The position numbers were made by a program, and so were the translations under genes. A stretch of DNA of 64,000 nucleotides from Seriola aureovittata (Eukaryota > Chordata > Actinopteri > Carangiformes > Carangidae), in NCBI RefSeq assembly GCF_021018895.1, contig NC_079374.1, forward strand, positions 2,677,212 to 2,741,211. The letters run 5' to 3'. Below the pieces are notes generated by a model. That model made no database searches, was not told the origin of the DNA, and worked only from the letters and a program-made list of their open reading frames with translations. Positions 22,460-32,441 of the stretch are shown here, piece by piece. The stretch's first letter is position 1. Each line of letters begins with the position of its first letter.

Positions 22460-22995
22460 TCCTTATCACAGGTAACCGACACGACTTCCTTTTCATTCGT
22501 CCCCGCAGCGTCACAGAGCTTTACACAGTGTAGACGCCGAGCGTCTACTGACTTCAACGGGGAAGCAGAGAGTGGGTTGTTCCACTGCAGCAAAACTAGA
22601 CGGTCATTGGATAAATGCTGGGCTTTGTCCCGCCCATCGGACGCTCAGCGTCTCTGGGGGTCTATGGGACAGTGGGCTGGCCCGGACGCTCGGCTTCTGC
22701 ATGATGATTGGATGATCTGTCTGAGGCTGAGTCCCTTTTTGATTGACAGCGAAATGAGCGAATCAGCGATCTTGAAGTATAAGCATCCACCGGAGCAGTT
22801 TTCAAGTTTTTCATTCCGTTGTTCGGAGTTGATCTGGAGACGTTACTGATCCTCAGCGACTTTGTCTTTGTTAAAAACGACTAGCTTTGTGTTTGGCGAC
22901 TCTCTTCTGTCACTCTGCGAATTTACATATAAATAAACGGACACATTTTATGATGTAGGCCGAAAAATGAGCTTCCCCTCCTTATAAGACCAGCA
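22460..22995 (+). repeat. CpG-rich probable interspersed repeat
   Basis: Much richer in CpG (GACGCCGAGCG, CCCGGACGCTCGG) than the surrounding DNA. It has a long open frame (22388-22849) without any recognisable domain. It resembles a recently inserted or CpG-retaining repeat more than a gene. No second copy was seen in the window, so this is a low-confidence call. Confidence 0.35.
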
Positions 22996-23699
22996 GCCGC
23001 CACTGTTAGTTAGATATAATTTCCAAAATGACAATTATTGTATGATTAGTAAGAGGTTGCCATAATAATTCAAAGAAACAACAGGAGTTTTTCCAGGAGG
23101 AATGTTTTGAAAAAATTTAAAAAACTGTAGACCTCCCACTTTCCCTCACATATTCTTGTGAGATCATACGTGACTCATAGCTTTTAAAATTTGGTTAGAG
23201 TGACAGACAACACTACGACTGATATTACAAAATTTCATTTGAGGCATTTATTATCCATTTATCTACTATTTTAAAACACTTGAGTATTATGTTGAATGCA
23301 AGTACCCTTTACAAAGGTGAATTTAAGAAATAATGTAGAAATCGAGAAAATGCCCTTAGATCTCAGAGGGTTTAAAAAGTGGCTTGGTTATGTAGCTCTG
23401 TTGAAAGATCCACTTTGGATACAAAGGACATCAAATTATCTATTATCAGGCTCCTCTGTTTACACTAGTTTGTTATAAAGGACGTATACGATTTGTAATT
23501 ATAACAACAACAATAATAATAATGGTGAAAAGCAAAGGGTGTGTCATGTAAAGTTTGTTACCAAATTAATTCAGCATTCAATGTAAACATTCAGTAGCTA
23601 ATATGACAAATTATAAATTACACCCATGAAATAACAATTACTCATTCATACCTATTTCTGAAACATCCTCTTATCTGTGGCTGACTGTAGGACCAAGTA

Positions 23700-23986
23700 T
23701 GGCAAACAATGACCACAGGCCAAGATAAAGCCAGAAAGATTTTGTCAGCTGTTTTGGGTAGATATTTGTGCTTTAAAAAACAGAGTGGATTAACAAAAGC
23801 TGCAATGAAAGTGAACATCAGCTCTTGAAGGTTTCTGTGGATCCAAAAAAGGCACAGAGTGGCGATATTACAGCAGATTATTAAAGTATACACTGTAGAA
23901 ATGATAATAAAATAAAGATATCTGTATTCGTGAATTTCTAGATGCCCAACAATAATCATATATGTTATATGTAATTCTTCATCTAT
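23700..23986 (-). pseudogene. Psi-OR-1, 5' OR remnant
   Basis: On the minus strand, similarity begins at the position of the initiator, which is now ATA, then continues DEELHITYM, TM1 and LICCN. The TM2 entry reads LQELMFTF instead of LHEPMYIF. An extra T in the TM2 region shifts the frame. After YLPK the sequence jumps directly to the TM4 motif KIFLALSW, so about 50 codons including the DRY region are missing, and nothing after TM4 is recognisable. It lies back-to-back with OR-8 and close to that gene's promoter. Confidence 0.85.
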
Positions 23987-24172
23987 TAAAGAAAATAAAT
24001 ATAAATAAATATAAATAAAAACAACATCAACTTGATGAACTTTAACGTTGTATAGAGTAATGCTGTACAATGATGCACATGTCCAAGTTAAAGAAGTCAA
24101 CAGTGATGAAACTTCATGCCTCCAGGGTTTGATTCAGTTCTTTACACATTAGAATCTCTTTTAGTGGAGAGT

Positions 24173-24210
24173 TTAATGAGATCCATGGAGGCTGAAGCAA
24201 TATTATAAAA
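24173..24210 (+). promoter_or_regulatory. OR-8 core promoter block
   Basis: TTAATGAGATCCATGGAGG at 24173-24191 and TATAAAA at 24204-24210. The upstream block GCCTCCAGGGTTTGATTC precedes it, and ATCAGGTATCTGTGAATG follows at about 24268. Confidence 0.75.
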
Positions 24211-24423
24211 ACTTTCCACAAACTTAAACAGTTCACTTCCTGAATTTTGGAGATGAACATTTTAAGATCAGGTATCTGTGAATGAAAGAGACACTTCAGT
24301 TCGATGTTTGTTATACGGTGAAAGTGAGAACTCTTTTTAATTTACACTCATGTGTACTGGTTGATTAATCTGTCTGTTCTCTTACTTGACATTTATTATC
24401 ATTATTATCATCATTAAACATTA

Positions 24424-25350
24424 ATGGATGGTGAATATAATGTAACATATATAATTCTCAGTGGGCATGTGGAGGTGCAAAAGTACAGATATCTTTATTT
24501 TTTGATTATGTTTACAGTTTATATTCTAATAATTTGCTGTAATTTCACCATCGTGTGTCTTATTTGGATTCACAGAAACCTCCATGAGCCTATGTACATT
24601 TTCATTGCAGCTTTGTTAATCAACTCTGTTCTTTTCAGCACTAATATCTACCCAAAGTTGTTAATTGACTTTTTGTCTGAAAAACAGATCATATCTTATT
24701 CAGCTTGTCTCTTTCAGTTTTTTTTATTTTATTCTTTGGGTGGTTCAGAGTTCTTACTGTTGTCAGCCATGGCTTATGACAGGTATGTGTCTATATGTAA
24801 ACCTCTGCAATATCCAACTATCATGAGAAAAACCACTGTGGGCATTTTTCTGGGTTTAGCTTGGCTTGTTCCTGCTTGTCAGATCGCAGTTCCAGCTATA
24901 CTGAGTGCTGATATGAAACTCTGTAGTTTGTTTTTAAATGGAATTGTTTGTAATAATTCAATTTACAATCTCTACTGTGTGAGTTCAACAACAAGATCTA
25001 TATTTGGTGTCGTTGCCCTGACAAACATTGCACTTTTCCCTCTGCTGTTCATACTCTTCACATACACCAGGATACTTATAATCTCCTATAGAAGCTGTAA
25101 AACTGTCAGGAAAAAAGCTGCACAGACCTGTTTACCTCACCTGCTGGTTTTATTTAGTTTCTCCTGTTTGTGTGCATATGATGTCATTATAGTTCGACTG
25201 GGGTCTGAATTTAAAAAAACTGCACGTTTAATCATGACTTTACAAGTGATTCTGTATCATCCTCTCTTCAATCCAATTATATACGGTCTAAAAATGAAAG
25301 AAATCTCTAAACACCTGAAGAGGTTGTTCAGTCAAACCAAAGTGATGTGA
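24424..25350 (+). CDS. OR-8, odorant receptor (7TM GPCR)
   Basis: 308 residues: MDGEYNVTY start, NVT 6-8, LHEPMYIF 53-60, C95, MAYDRYVSICKPLQYP with DRY 119-121, SYRSCKTV from 221, KAAQTCLPHL 231-240, NPIIY 283-287, tail FSQTKVM. Almost identical to OR-9 (2.1 kb downstream, same strand) and OR-12 (11 kb away, opposite strand). The SCKTVRK loop-3 signature is confined to these three. One local oddity is EFKKTARLIM at the TM7 entry, where paralogues have FPKTARLIM. Confidence 0.96.
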   Translation: MDGEYNVTYIILSGHVEVQKYRYLYFLIMFTVYILIICCNFTIVCLIWIHRNLHEPMYIFIAALLINSVLFSTNIYPKLLIDFLSEKQIISYSACLFQFFLFYSLGGSEFLLLSAMAYDRYVSICKPLQYPTIMRKTTVGIFLGLAWLVPACQIAVPAILSADMKLCSLFLNGIVCNNSIYNLYCVSSTTRSIFGVVALTNIALFPLLFILFTYTRILIISYRSCKTVRKKAAQTCLPHLLVLFSFSCLCAYDVIIVRLGSEFKKTARLIMTLQVILYHPLFNPIIYGLKMKEISKHLKRLFSQTKVM

Positions 25351-26200
25351 TGTATTAAAAGTGGTGTAACAGTAATAGTGGTGTTAGTGATGTTGATGCA
25401 AAATGTCATTTTTCTGTAATAATAATAATAATAATGATACAAAAACAATAACAATGATAAGCGTGTAAGGATCCTTGGAAGGTATTTATTAAAGATGTTT
25501 ATTATCCTTCATGGAAACAGTTCATTCTAAATCTTGAGTTTGAACAATGTAATGACAAATTCACATGCTCCAGTTATTTAAAAATGTGTTTCTGCACCTT
25601 CAGCTCAACTGGTATGGGATGTTTGACTCTATGTCTGGTACGCTGTGAGGATTTCTTCCCTTGCGTATGCTCCTTTCTCCGTTGTCAGACAAAACAACAA
25701 CGCAGAATAAAGACGCCAACTGATAAAACACACTAATACACTGCAAAAAAACTCTGAGCTACGAGGACTTACTGCCACTAAACGCACCATTCAGGCATTG
25801 GTGGTCAAAGGTCAAATGTCACGGTCACGGTGACTGTTCAAAACTGGATTTTGTCCTTGTGAACGCGACGTCGCAGTAACGCCTTGACGGAACGCCTTGA
25901 AATTTGGCACGAATATTCACTAGGACTTAAGGATTAACTGAATAGATTTTGGGGGTCAAAGTCAGTGTGACAGCACAAAACAGTTTTTAGCCGTAACTCG
26001 AGACTTTACGCATCAATTACAACAAAATTTCACACAAATGTTTAATATTTGATATGATTCTGGATAAACAGAGATGTAACCTGAAACTAGGCTGAGTGGC
26101 GGAGGGATACAATTCTAGTCTGTATGTTATTTTCCAGTAAGACAACAATATTAAATTTCATCCAAGAAGAACCATAATTTTGTATAATACAGCAAGTTAA
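25351..26200. other. OR-8 3' flank and intergenic
   Basis: The first 150 bp contain the shared 3' block (CTGTAATAAT then GATCCTTGGAAGGTATTT). From 25795 to 26110 lies a dispersed repeat (next entry). No gene. Confidence 0.55.
25795..26110 (+). repeat. Dispersed repeat with GGTCAAAGGTCA core
   Basis: Starts GTGGTCAAAGGTCAAATGTCACGG and continues through TGAAATTTGGCACGAATATTC to a GAGTGGCGGAGGGATAC end. Same family as 62275-62470 and, in reverse sense, 5040-5215. Non-coding. Confidence 0.6.
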
Positions 26201-26282
26201 AGAAATCAAACAATGCTGCAACTTCATGCCTCCAGGGTTTGATTAAGTTCTTTACATATTAGAATCTATTCTTGCGGATAGT

Positions 26283-26320
26283 TTAATGAGATCCATGGAG
26301 GCTGAAGCAAAATTATAAAA
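26283..26320 (+). promoter_or_regulatory. OR-9 core promoter block
   Basis: TTAATGAGATCCATGGAGG at 26283-26301 and TATAAAA at 26314-26320; ATCAGGTATCTGTGAATG follows near 26390. The region parallels that of OR-8 over more than 200 bp. Confidence 0.75.
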
Positions 26321-26551
26321 ACCTTCTACAGACTAAAACAGTTCACTTCCTGAATGCTGAAGATGAACTTTCACCAAGTGCATTTTAAGATCAGGTATCT
26401 GTGAATGAATGAGACATTTCAGTGCATGTTGGATGTTTGTAATATGGTGAAAGTCAGAGCTCTTTTTTGTTTGTTTTAATCAATTTTTATTCATGTTTGC
26501 CGTTTATTTAATCTGCTTGTTTTTACTGAACGTTTACTTGAGACAATATTA

Positions 26552-27478
26552 ATGGATGATGAATATAATGTAACATATATAATTCTCAGTGGGCATGTGG
26601 AGGTGCAAAAGTACAGATATCTTTATTTTTTGATCATGTTTACAGTTTATATTCTAATAATTTGCTGTAATTTCACCATCGTGTATCTTATTTGGATTCA
26701 CAGAAACCTCCATGAGCCTATGTACATTTTCATTGCAGCTTTGTTAATCAACTCTGTTCTTTTCAGCACTAATATCTACCCAAAGTTACTAATTGACTTT
26801 TTGTCTGAAAAACAGATCATATCTTATTCAGCTTGTCTCTTTCAGTTTTTTTTATTTTACTCCTTAAGTGGTTCAGAGTTCTTTCTGTTGTCAGCCATGG
26901 CTTATGACAGGTACGTGTCTATATGTAAACCTCTGCAATATCCAACTATCATGAGAAAAATAACTGTGAGTATTTTTCTGGGTTTAGCTTGGCTTGTTCC
27001 TGCTTGTCAGATCGCAGTTCCAGCTATACTGAGTGCTGATATGAAACTCTGTAATTTGTTTTTAAATGGAATTTTTTGCAATAATTCAATTTACAATCTC
27101 TACTGTGTGAGTTCAACAACAAGATCTATATTTGGTGTCATTGCCCTGACAAACATTGCACTTTTCCCTCTGCTCTTCATACTCTTCACATACACCAGGA
27201 TACTTATAATCTCCTATAGAAGCTGTAAAACTGTCCAGAAAAAAGCTGCACAGACCTGTTTACCTCACCTGCTGGTTTTATTTAGCTTCTCCTGTTTGTG
27301 TGCGTATGATGTCATTATAGTTAGAGTTGTGTCTGAGTTTCCAAAAACTGTACGTTTTATTATGACTTTACAGGCGATTCTGTATCATCCTCTCTTCAAT
27401 CCAATCATATACGGTCTAAAAATGAAAGAAATCTCTAAACACCTGAAGAGGTTGTTCTGTCGAACCAAAGTGATGTGA
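26552..27478 (+). CDS. OR-9, odorant receptor (7TM GPCR)
   Basis: 308 residues and a tandem duplicate of OR-8. Differences include D3 for G3, SLSGSEFF for SLGGSEFL at TM3, MRKITVSIF for MRKTTVGIF at TM4, KTVQKKAAQTC for KTVRKKAAQTC in loop 3, and RVVSEFPKTVRFIM for RLGSEFKKTARLIM before TM7. The loop-3 arginine to glutamine change is at a position basic in all other members of the first subfamily, which might affect G-protein coupling; that is inference. The tail is FCRTKVM. Confidence 0.96.
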   Translation: MDDEYNVTYIILSGHVEVQKYRYLYFLIMFTVYILIICCNFTIVYLIWIHRNLHEPMYIFIAALLINSVLFSTNIYPKLLIDFLSEKQIISYSACLFQFFLFYSLSGSEFFLLSAMAYDRYVSICKPLQYPTIMRKITVSIFLGLAWLVPACQIAVPAILSADMKLCNLFLNGIFCNNSIYNLYCVSSTTRSIFGVIALTNIALFPLLFILFTYTRILIISYRSCKTVQKKAAQTCLPHLLVLFSFSCLCAYDVIIVRVVSEFPKTVRFIMTLQAILYHPLFNPIIYGLKMKEISKHLKRLFCRTKVM

Positions 27479-27543
27479 TGTATTAAAAGTGATTTCATGA
27501 TTTTATGTGTAAGTGAGGCTGATGTACATCATGTCATTTATTC

Positions 27544-27612
27544 TGTAATAATAATAATGATGATTCAATAATAATAATAATAATAATGATAATTATTATT
27601 ATTATTATTATT
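27544..27612 (+). repeat. (AAT)n/(ATT)n microsatellite
   Basis: Runs of AAT followed by runs of ATT, forming an imperfect self-complementary stretch in the OR-9 3' flank. Confidence 0.9.
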
Positions 27613-28440
27613 ATACAAGAGTGTAATGATCCTTGGGAGGTATTTACTGTGAGCATTTTATGTCCATGCTGTAAAGATGTTCTTTACTAATTCCAATGGA
27701 AATAATTAATTGTATCATGAAATGACAAATCCATATGCTCCACCTTTTCAAAATATATTTTTTGATAATTTTGTCTGTTGCAGCTTTATTACTTATTTAT
27801 GGACAATCTAGCTGTCTGCAGAGGGAGGATGTGAATCTCCATGAGGTTTTTCTGTGCTATAGTGTTTACACATTTCAGCTACAGGAGTCATGGAGAAGGG
27901 GTGGGGCTGGGCTTGGGAGGGTGAAACAAACAATTGTTTCATCCAGAATTAGTTTTGACCCTTTGCTTGAACTTTAAAGTCTGACATGACAAGCGCCTGT
28001 AAGGCTTTTATACATTGATAAAAAGAGGATCCCGCACACTGTTTTTGTTCAGTATCACAATTTACTGATCGTAATCTTGATCATGAGTTGATAATATAGT
28101 TAATATATCAAAGTTGACCTTCGACCATTTGGATATAAAATGTTGTCACTTAATCATTTGATCCTATTAGAAATTTCTGTTCAATTGTAAAATAATCAGC
28201 GTTTGAATTTTAGTTATGGCCAAGAGTTATGGCCTAGGGTTTTGTGAGGTCAAAGTAACCTTGACATTTGACCTCGGACCACCAAATTCTTATCAGTTCA
28301 GTATCCCTGATGTAAGTGGCAATACAACATACACTTGGAGCATAATCTTGAATTTCATTCAAGAAGAACCATAATGTTGCATAACACAGCATAAGCCCAA
28401 GTTAAAGAGGTCAAACAGTGCAGTGACTTCAGGCCTCCAG
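27613..28440. other. Intergenic
   Basis: GATCCTTGGGAGGTATTTA (shared 3' block) lies at the left end. A weak copy of the TGACATTTGACC repeat occurs around 28235-28320. No gene supported. Confidence 0.5.
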
Positions 28441-28489
28441 GGTGCGATTCTTTACATATTACATATTAAAATCTATTTTCGTGGAGAGT

Positions 28490-28527
28490 TTAATGAGATC
28501 CATGGAGGCTGAAGCAATATTATAAAA
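28490..28527 (+). promoter_or_regulatory. OR-10 core promoter block
   Basis: TTAATGAGATCCATGGAGG at 28490-28508 and TATAAAA at 28521-28527. This block resembles that of OR-8/OR-9, whereas the OR-11 block has diverged although the coding regions of OR-10 and OR-11 are near twins. Confidence 0.75.
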
Positions 28528-28658
28528 AACTTTCCACAGACTTAAACACTTCATTTTCTGAATGTTGCAGGTGAACATTGACAAGACCATCCAGACTGCT
28601 TTACTGAGACTTCTTTTTAAAATCATTTATCATGTACAAGCCTGAAAGCCTGTTTTAT

Positions 28659-30215
28659 TAGTTTTACAAAGCATTCATGGATGACGAGTTAAATATCACA
28701 TACATAACTCTTAGCGGGTATGTGGAAGTTAATAAATACAGATATGTTTATTTTTTGATTATGTTTACTATATATATTCTAATAATCTGCTTTAATTCTA
28801 CTATTGTGTACCTGATCGTGATTCACAAGAACCTCCATGAACCTATGTACATTTTCATTGGAGCTTTGCTTCTGAACTGTGTTCTTTACAGCACTACTAT
28901 CTACCCAAAACTTCTGATTGATTTTATATCAGAAAAACAGATTATATCTTATTCAGCCTGCATCTTTCAGTTTTTTATAGTCTACTTTATAGGCAGTTCA
29001 GAGTTCTTACTGTTGTCAGCCATGGCCTATGACAGGTATGTATCTATATGTAAACCTCTGCAATATCCAACTATCATGACAAAAAACACTATTGTTGTTT
29101 TCCTGGTTTTAGGTTGGCTTATACCTGCTTGCCATATTGCAGTCCCAGCAATAGTCAGTGCTAAAACTAAACTGTGTAACTTTACTTTAAAGGGAATACT
29201 TTGCAACAATTCAATTTACAGACTTCAATGTGTAAGATCAAGTTTCATTACTACATATGGTGTAATCGCTTTATTAGATCTTGCAATATTCCCTATGCTC
29301 TTTATAATTTTCACCTATACGAGGATACTATTAATATCTTATCGAAGTTGTAAAGAAGTCAGGAAAAAAGCTGCAGAGACCTGTTTACCTCACCTGTTGG
29401 TTTTAATCAGTTTCTCCTTTTTGAGTGCATATGATATCAGTGTGGCTCGAGTGGAATCCAACTTTTCAAAAACTGCTCGATTAATAATGACACTACAAAC
29501 AGTTTTGTATCATCCTTTGTTTAATCCACTCATATATGGGCTCAAAATGAAAGAGATTTCTAAACAACTCAAAAGGTTGTTTTGTCCAGACAAAATCATC
29601 TGATGTATTAACAAAGATTTTGTAAAGTGCAGTGATTTCTTCTGAACTAATCATGCAGAGATGTGAATTCTGGAATGGTGTTTTATTAAATTAATTTTTT
29701 CATTTACATTTGTTTCCATTACTGTTTACTGTTCATTATGGAAACAGTAAAGAGTATCTTGAAAATGAACCATGTAATAACTAATAAGTTCAAGTCATCA
29801 CAACTTTCATTGTGTTTTTTCACTGTATTTTGATTTACGGTCATTGTCATGTCAATTGGGTGCATTGATGAAGTTCATATTGATTACAAGGTCAATGTTT
29901 AAATATTGAATGTCACCAATGTCCTAACAACACTGAGTGTCTATATGTCTGTGTTCCAGAGATCAGAGTATCAATGATGTTTACTGTTTCCTTTTTTTGT
30001 CTTCCATTGCTGCGCATGCTGAGTACATAGAAAATGATTGTTTTTTGCTTTAAGCTAATACTTGAAAGTGAATGAGTGTGTGAGGGTAAACGTGTGTGTA
30101 GTAGTTGGTGCTTCAGCATCTGTTATGATTTTATTATCAGAGATCTGATAGTCAACACTTTGAAAAAGAAAAAGAACCATACTGTGGCTGTCAGGTAGTT
30201 ATTTCCTTATGATTT
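28659..30215 (+). repeat. Tandem duplication unit A (OR-10)
   Basis: Matches 32442-34101. Identity is very high from TAGTTTTACAAAGCATTC through the coding region and falls gradually over the 3' flank, where blocks such as TTTTTTGCTTTAAGCTAATA and TGTCAGGTAGTTATTT remain recognisable. It does not include the promoter. Confidence 0.8.
28677..29603 (+). CDS. OR-10, odorant receptor (7TM GPCR)
   Basis: 308 residues, MDDELNITY start. It differs from other groups by IGALLLNCVLYST in TM2, DFISEKQIISYSACIFQ in loop 1 and RVESNFSKTARLIM before TM7. DRY 119-121, NPLIY 283-287, tail FCPDKII. TM6 entry is KAAETCLPHL (glutamate, as in OR-7) and the tail reads KEISKQLKRL where its twin OR-11 has KEISKHLKRL. 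Identity with OR-11 starts 18 bp before the ATG and extends into the 3' flank. Confidence 0.96.
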   Translation: MDDELNITYITLSGYVEVNKYRYVYFLIMFTIYILIICFNSTIVYLIVIHKNLHEPMYIFIGALLLNCVLYSTTIYPKLLIDFISEKQIISYSACIFQFFIVYFIGSSEFLLLSAMAYDRYVSICKPLQYPTIMTKNTIVVFLVLGWLIPACHIAVPAIVSAKTKLCNFTLKGILCNNSIYRLQCVRSSFITTYGVIALLDLAIFPMLFIIFTYTRILLISYRSCKEVRKKAAETCLPHLLVLISFSFLSAYDISVARVESNFSKTARLIMTLQTVLYHPLFNPLIYGLKMKEISKQLKRLFCPDKII

Positions 30216-30219
30216 ATGG

Positions 30220-30775
30220 AAAACAGTGCTGGACAGTACATTTACTCAAATACTGTACAGAAGTAGAATTTTAAGGAACTAGTATTTCCATTCAATGGCA
30301 CTTTACAGATCTGCTCCACTATATCTCAGTGGGAAATACTGTAGTTTTTACGGCACAATATTTATGTGACAGCTAGAGGTACTAATTACGTTTCTGGTTA
30401 AGAATTATTATTTATAATTAAGAATTTTGCAAACTTATGGTTTCAGTTCAGTAACTGTTCAAATTATTCAATATTTCACAAAAAATAAAATTGCAAAACA
30501 AATCAGTGTGATGACCCCTCAGATTTATCTTGTGACCCTTTGGAGGGGCCTGACCCTTAGATTGGGAACCACAGGACTGAACTATCTAGCGGTATAAAAC
30601 GTTGTTAGAACCTGCAGCTACAACAATACAATCTTATAATGTCAAACAAATCAGAGCTCAGTTACAGGAGACTGTTCGCTGCACAATGACATACTTTTAC
30701 TACTGATACTTTAAGTACATTTGCTGATCATACTTTTACTTAAGTATACAGTAAAATATTTACTTAAGTAAGAAT
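30220..30775 (+). repeat. TACTTTTACTTAAGTA-rich interspersed repeat with nested insert
   Basis: The left end has ACATTTACTCAAATACTGTAC and the right end CATACTTTTACTTAAGTATAC, the look of a non-autonomous teleost element. A second repeat is nested at 30509-30580 (GACCCTTTGGAGGGGCC followed by GGGAACCACAGGAC), which recurs at about 62530-62600. Confidence 0.6.
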
Positions 30776-31199
30776 TGGAATCCATGATTTTAACTGTAAT
30801 GGAGTATTTTCACATTGTAACCAGACTAGGTCACGAGCTAGGTTATGTCTGGACCATGTCCTATTTGCATTCAGTCTAGTAGCAGCTGGTTTCAGCTCTT
30901 TTTCTGTTTGTTTATTGGGTGATTTTTGAAAATGTGACAAAAGCACTAAGTTTGCAACCCTGCTTCTTCACCAAAATCATTTTGAAAGAACCACCACCAA
31001 TGGAGAAACTCCAACACTTAACCTGCAAACGAATAGTTTAACCTTATCAGTCAGTCAGTCAGCGTCATTTGCGTTTATAGGGCTGGCCCTGAAAGGTGAA
31101 GCGAGCACTCTTATCTCCACCGATTTGCAAGGCCTGTTGTATCTTTTATCATCAGGAGAGGACAAGAAGTTGTTTTTTAGGAGGCAAAAGCAGCTATCG

Positions 31200-31440
31200 A
31201 AACCAAAGAACCAAGAGTCAGGAAAGACAGGATTTGATAATGGTGAGAACAACACTTATCCAGCATCACATAGACCAGCGAGAGAACTGTGGTTTAGACA
31301 CCTGGTGAGAATGTCTACTGACCAACCAGCTGCTTGAGCTAATCTAGATCTAGACCCAGAAGCAGACCGAGGAAGTGCTGGATCAACAGGGTCAGAGAAA
31401 CCCTACAGAAAATCAAGATGTCCATCACTGAGGCAGGAAA
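31200..31440 (+). pseudogene. LINE reverse transcriptase C-terminal fossil
   Basis: One frame gives LWFRHLVRMSTDQPAA and then a stop (31337). In the other frame, a little further, RPRSRPRKCWINRVRETLQK follows with an SITEAGK ending. Together they match the H-x-x-RM ... GRPRxRWIDxVRExLQK tail known from non-LTR retrotransposon reverse transcriptases. The stop and frame change show it is dead. Confidence 0.65.
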
Positions 31441-31734
31441 GCCTGCTGGTAAATATGTATGTCAGTGCATACTCAACACACATTTAGACACATTTACTTT
31501 CCACAGGTGGTATTCATAGATTCTGCTAGGAAGCTTGGTGAGGGGCATGTTTCCTTCTTCCTCAGTGTCTGCTGCGCCTCATGAAAGTTTCACTGTTGAT
31601 CTATTATCTGTTGTGCAATCAAGGTAGATTAAGATTCAATGACCTCTATTGATTCCATTGAGCACTGTGTCCAAAGTGCTAGAATCCTCTTCTCCTGCAC
31701 AAGATTCGGCCTTGCAGTTATCATAAGAGGTTTG

Positions 31735-31885
31735 GACCCTTCAGGTGGTTCCCAATCGTTGAACAGTAGCTAGGGAAATTTGATATCTCCCAAGGGATCA
31801 GGTTGGAGACAAATTCGGTTGGTCTTCCTTTCTCCTCACCTTCAGGGACACCGACAATCTTGATGTTGATGCAACTGGATAGCTC
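31735..31885 (-). pseudogene. L1-like ORF1 protein fossil
   Basis: On the minus strand a frame reads NIKIVGVPEGEEKGRPTEF and continues to NLL and a stop. It resembles the NIRIxGxPEG...RPTEFI block of L1/Tx1-type ORF1 RNA-binding proteins. Only this short piece is left, and it is opposite in orientation to the LINE tail at 31200-31440. Confidence 0.55.
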
Positions 31886-32211
31886 CCCTTGGTCTGAGAG
31901 CTAAGCTAGTTATTCAAGTGATTCATTTGATTGAATTTGATGCCCATGATCCACGGTTTGATTTTTTATGGAAAGTCTCTTCAACTGAAGTTTTCTTGTT
32001 AGCTTGGTCGTAGCTAGTTGTTACACTGGTTGGTGGGCATGTACTTTTACCAGACATACTTGTTTTCAACTTTATCTAAGTCTCTGAGCAACTTTACAGA
32101 ATCTAGCATTCAAAGTGAGTGTTTTTAACTAAAAAATGTGTGTGACAAGGTCTTGTAAAAACCTGTCTACACTGTGCGCATCTTATTAGCGCACCCCTGT
32201 TGTTGGAAAGT

Positions 32212-32230
32212 TTCATGAGATCCTTAGAGG
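32212..32230 (+). promoter_or_regulatory. OR-11 promoter block, degenerate
   Basis: Reads TTCATGAGATCCTTAGAGG, so TAATGA has become TCATGA and CCATGG has become CCTTAG. The expected TATA position holds AAGATAAACTC, and the downstream element is TCTGGTATCTGGGAATG. Position and spacing are preserved. Confidence 0.6.
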
Positions 32231-32441
32231 CTGAAGAAATCTAAGATAAACTCTCCACAGACTGTAACTGTTCACTCTCGGTTTTGGAGATGAGAGTACA
32301 TCAAGTTAATTTCGAGGTCTGGTATCTGGGAATGAATAACATAATCCAGTAAAGGTTATATGTTGGTGTAATCGTATAAGTGAGACTTCTTTTTGAATGT
32401 ACATTGTTTACATACTATAACATGGTTTATTACTGAACATT

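Larger units (their letters stand above)
21840..23660. other. Intergenic region rich in repeats
   Basis: Contains the ATCT microsatellite, a stretch at 22170-22370 that has the look of a teleost interspersed repeat (low confidence), and a CpG-rich stretch at about 22460-22995 described separately. No OR-like or other intact gene was found. Confidence 0.5.

Noticed and set aside
22388..22849. 153-codon open frame in CpG-rich DNA
   Set aside because: No recognisable domain, and it starts outside and runs into what looks like a repeat; CpG-rich DNA gives long chance frames.
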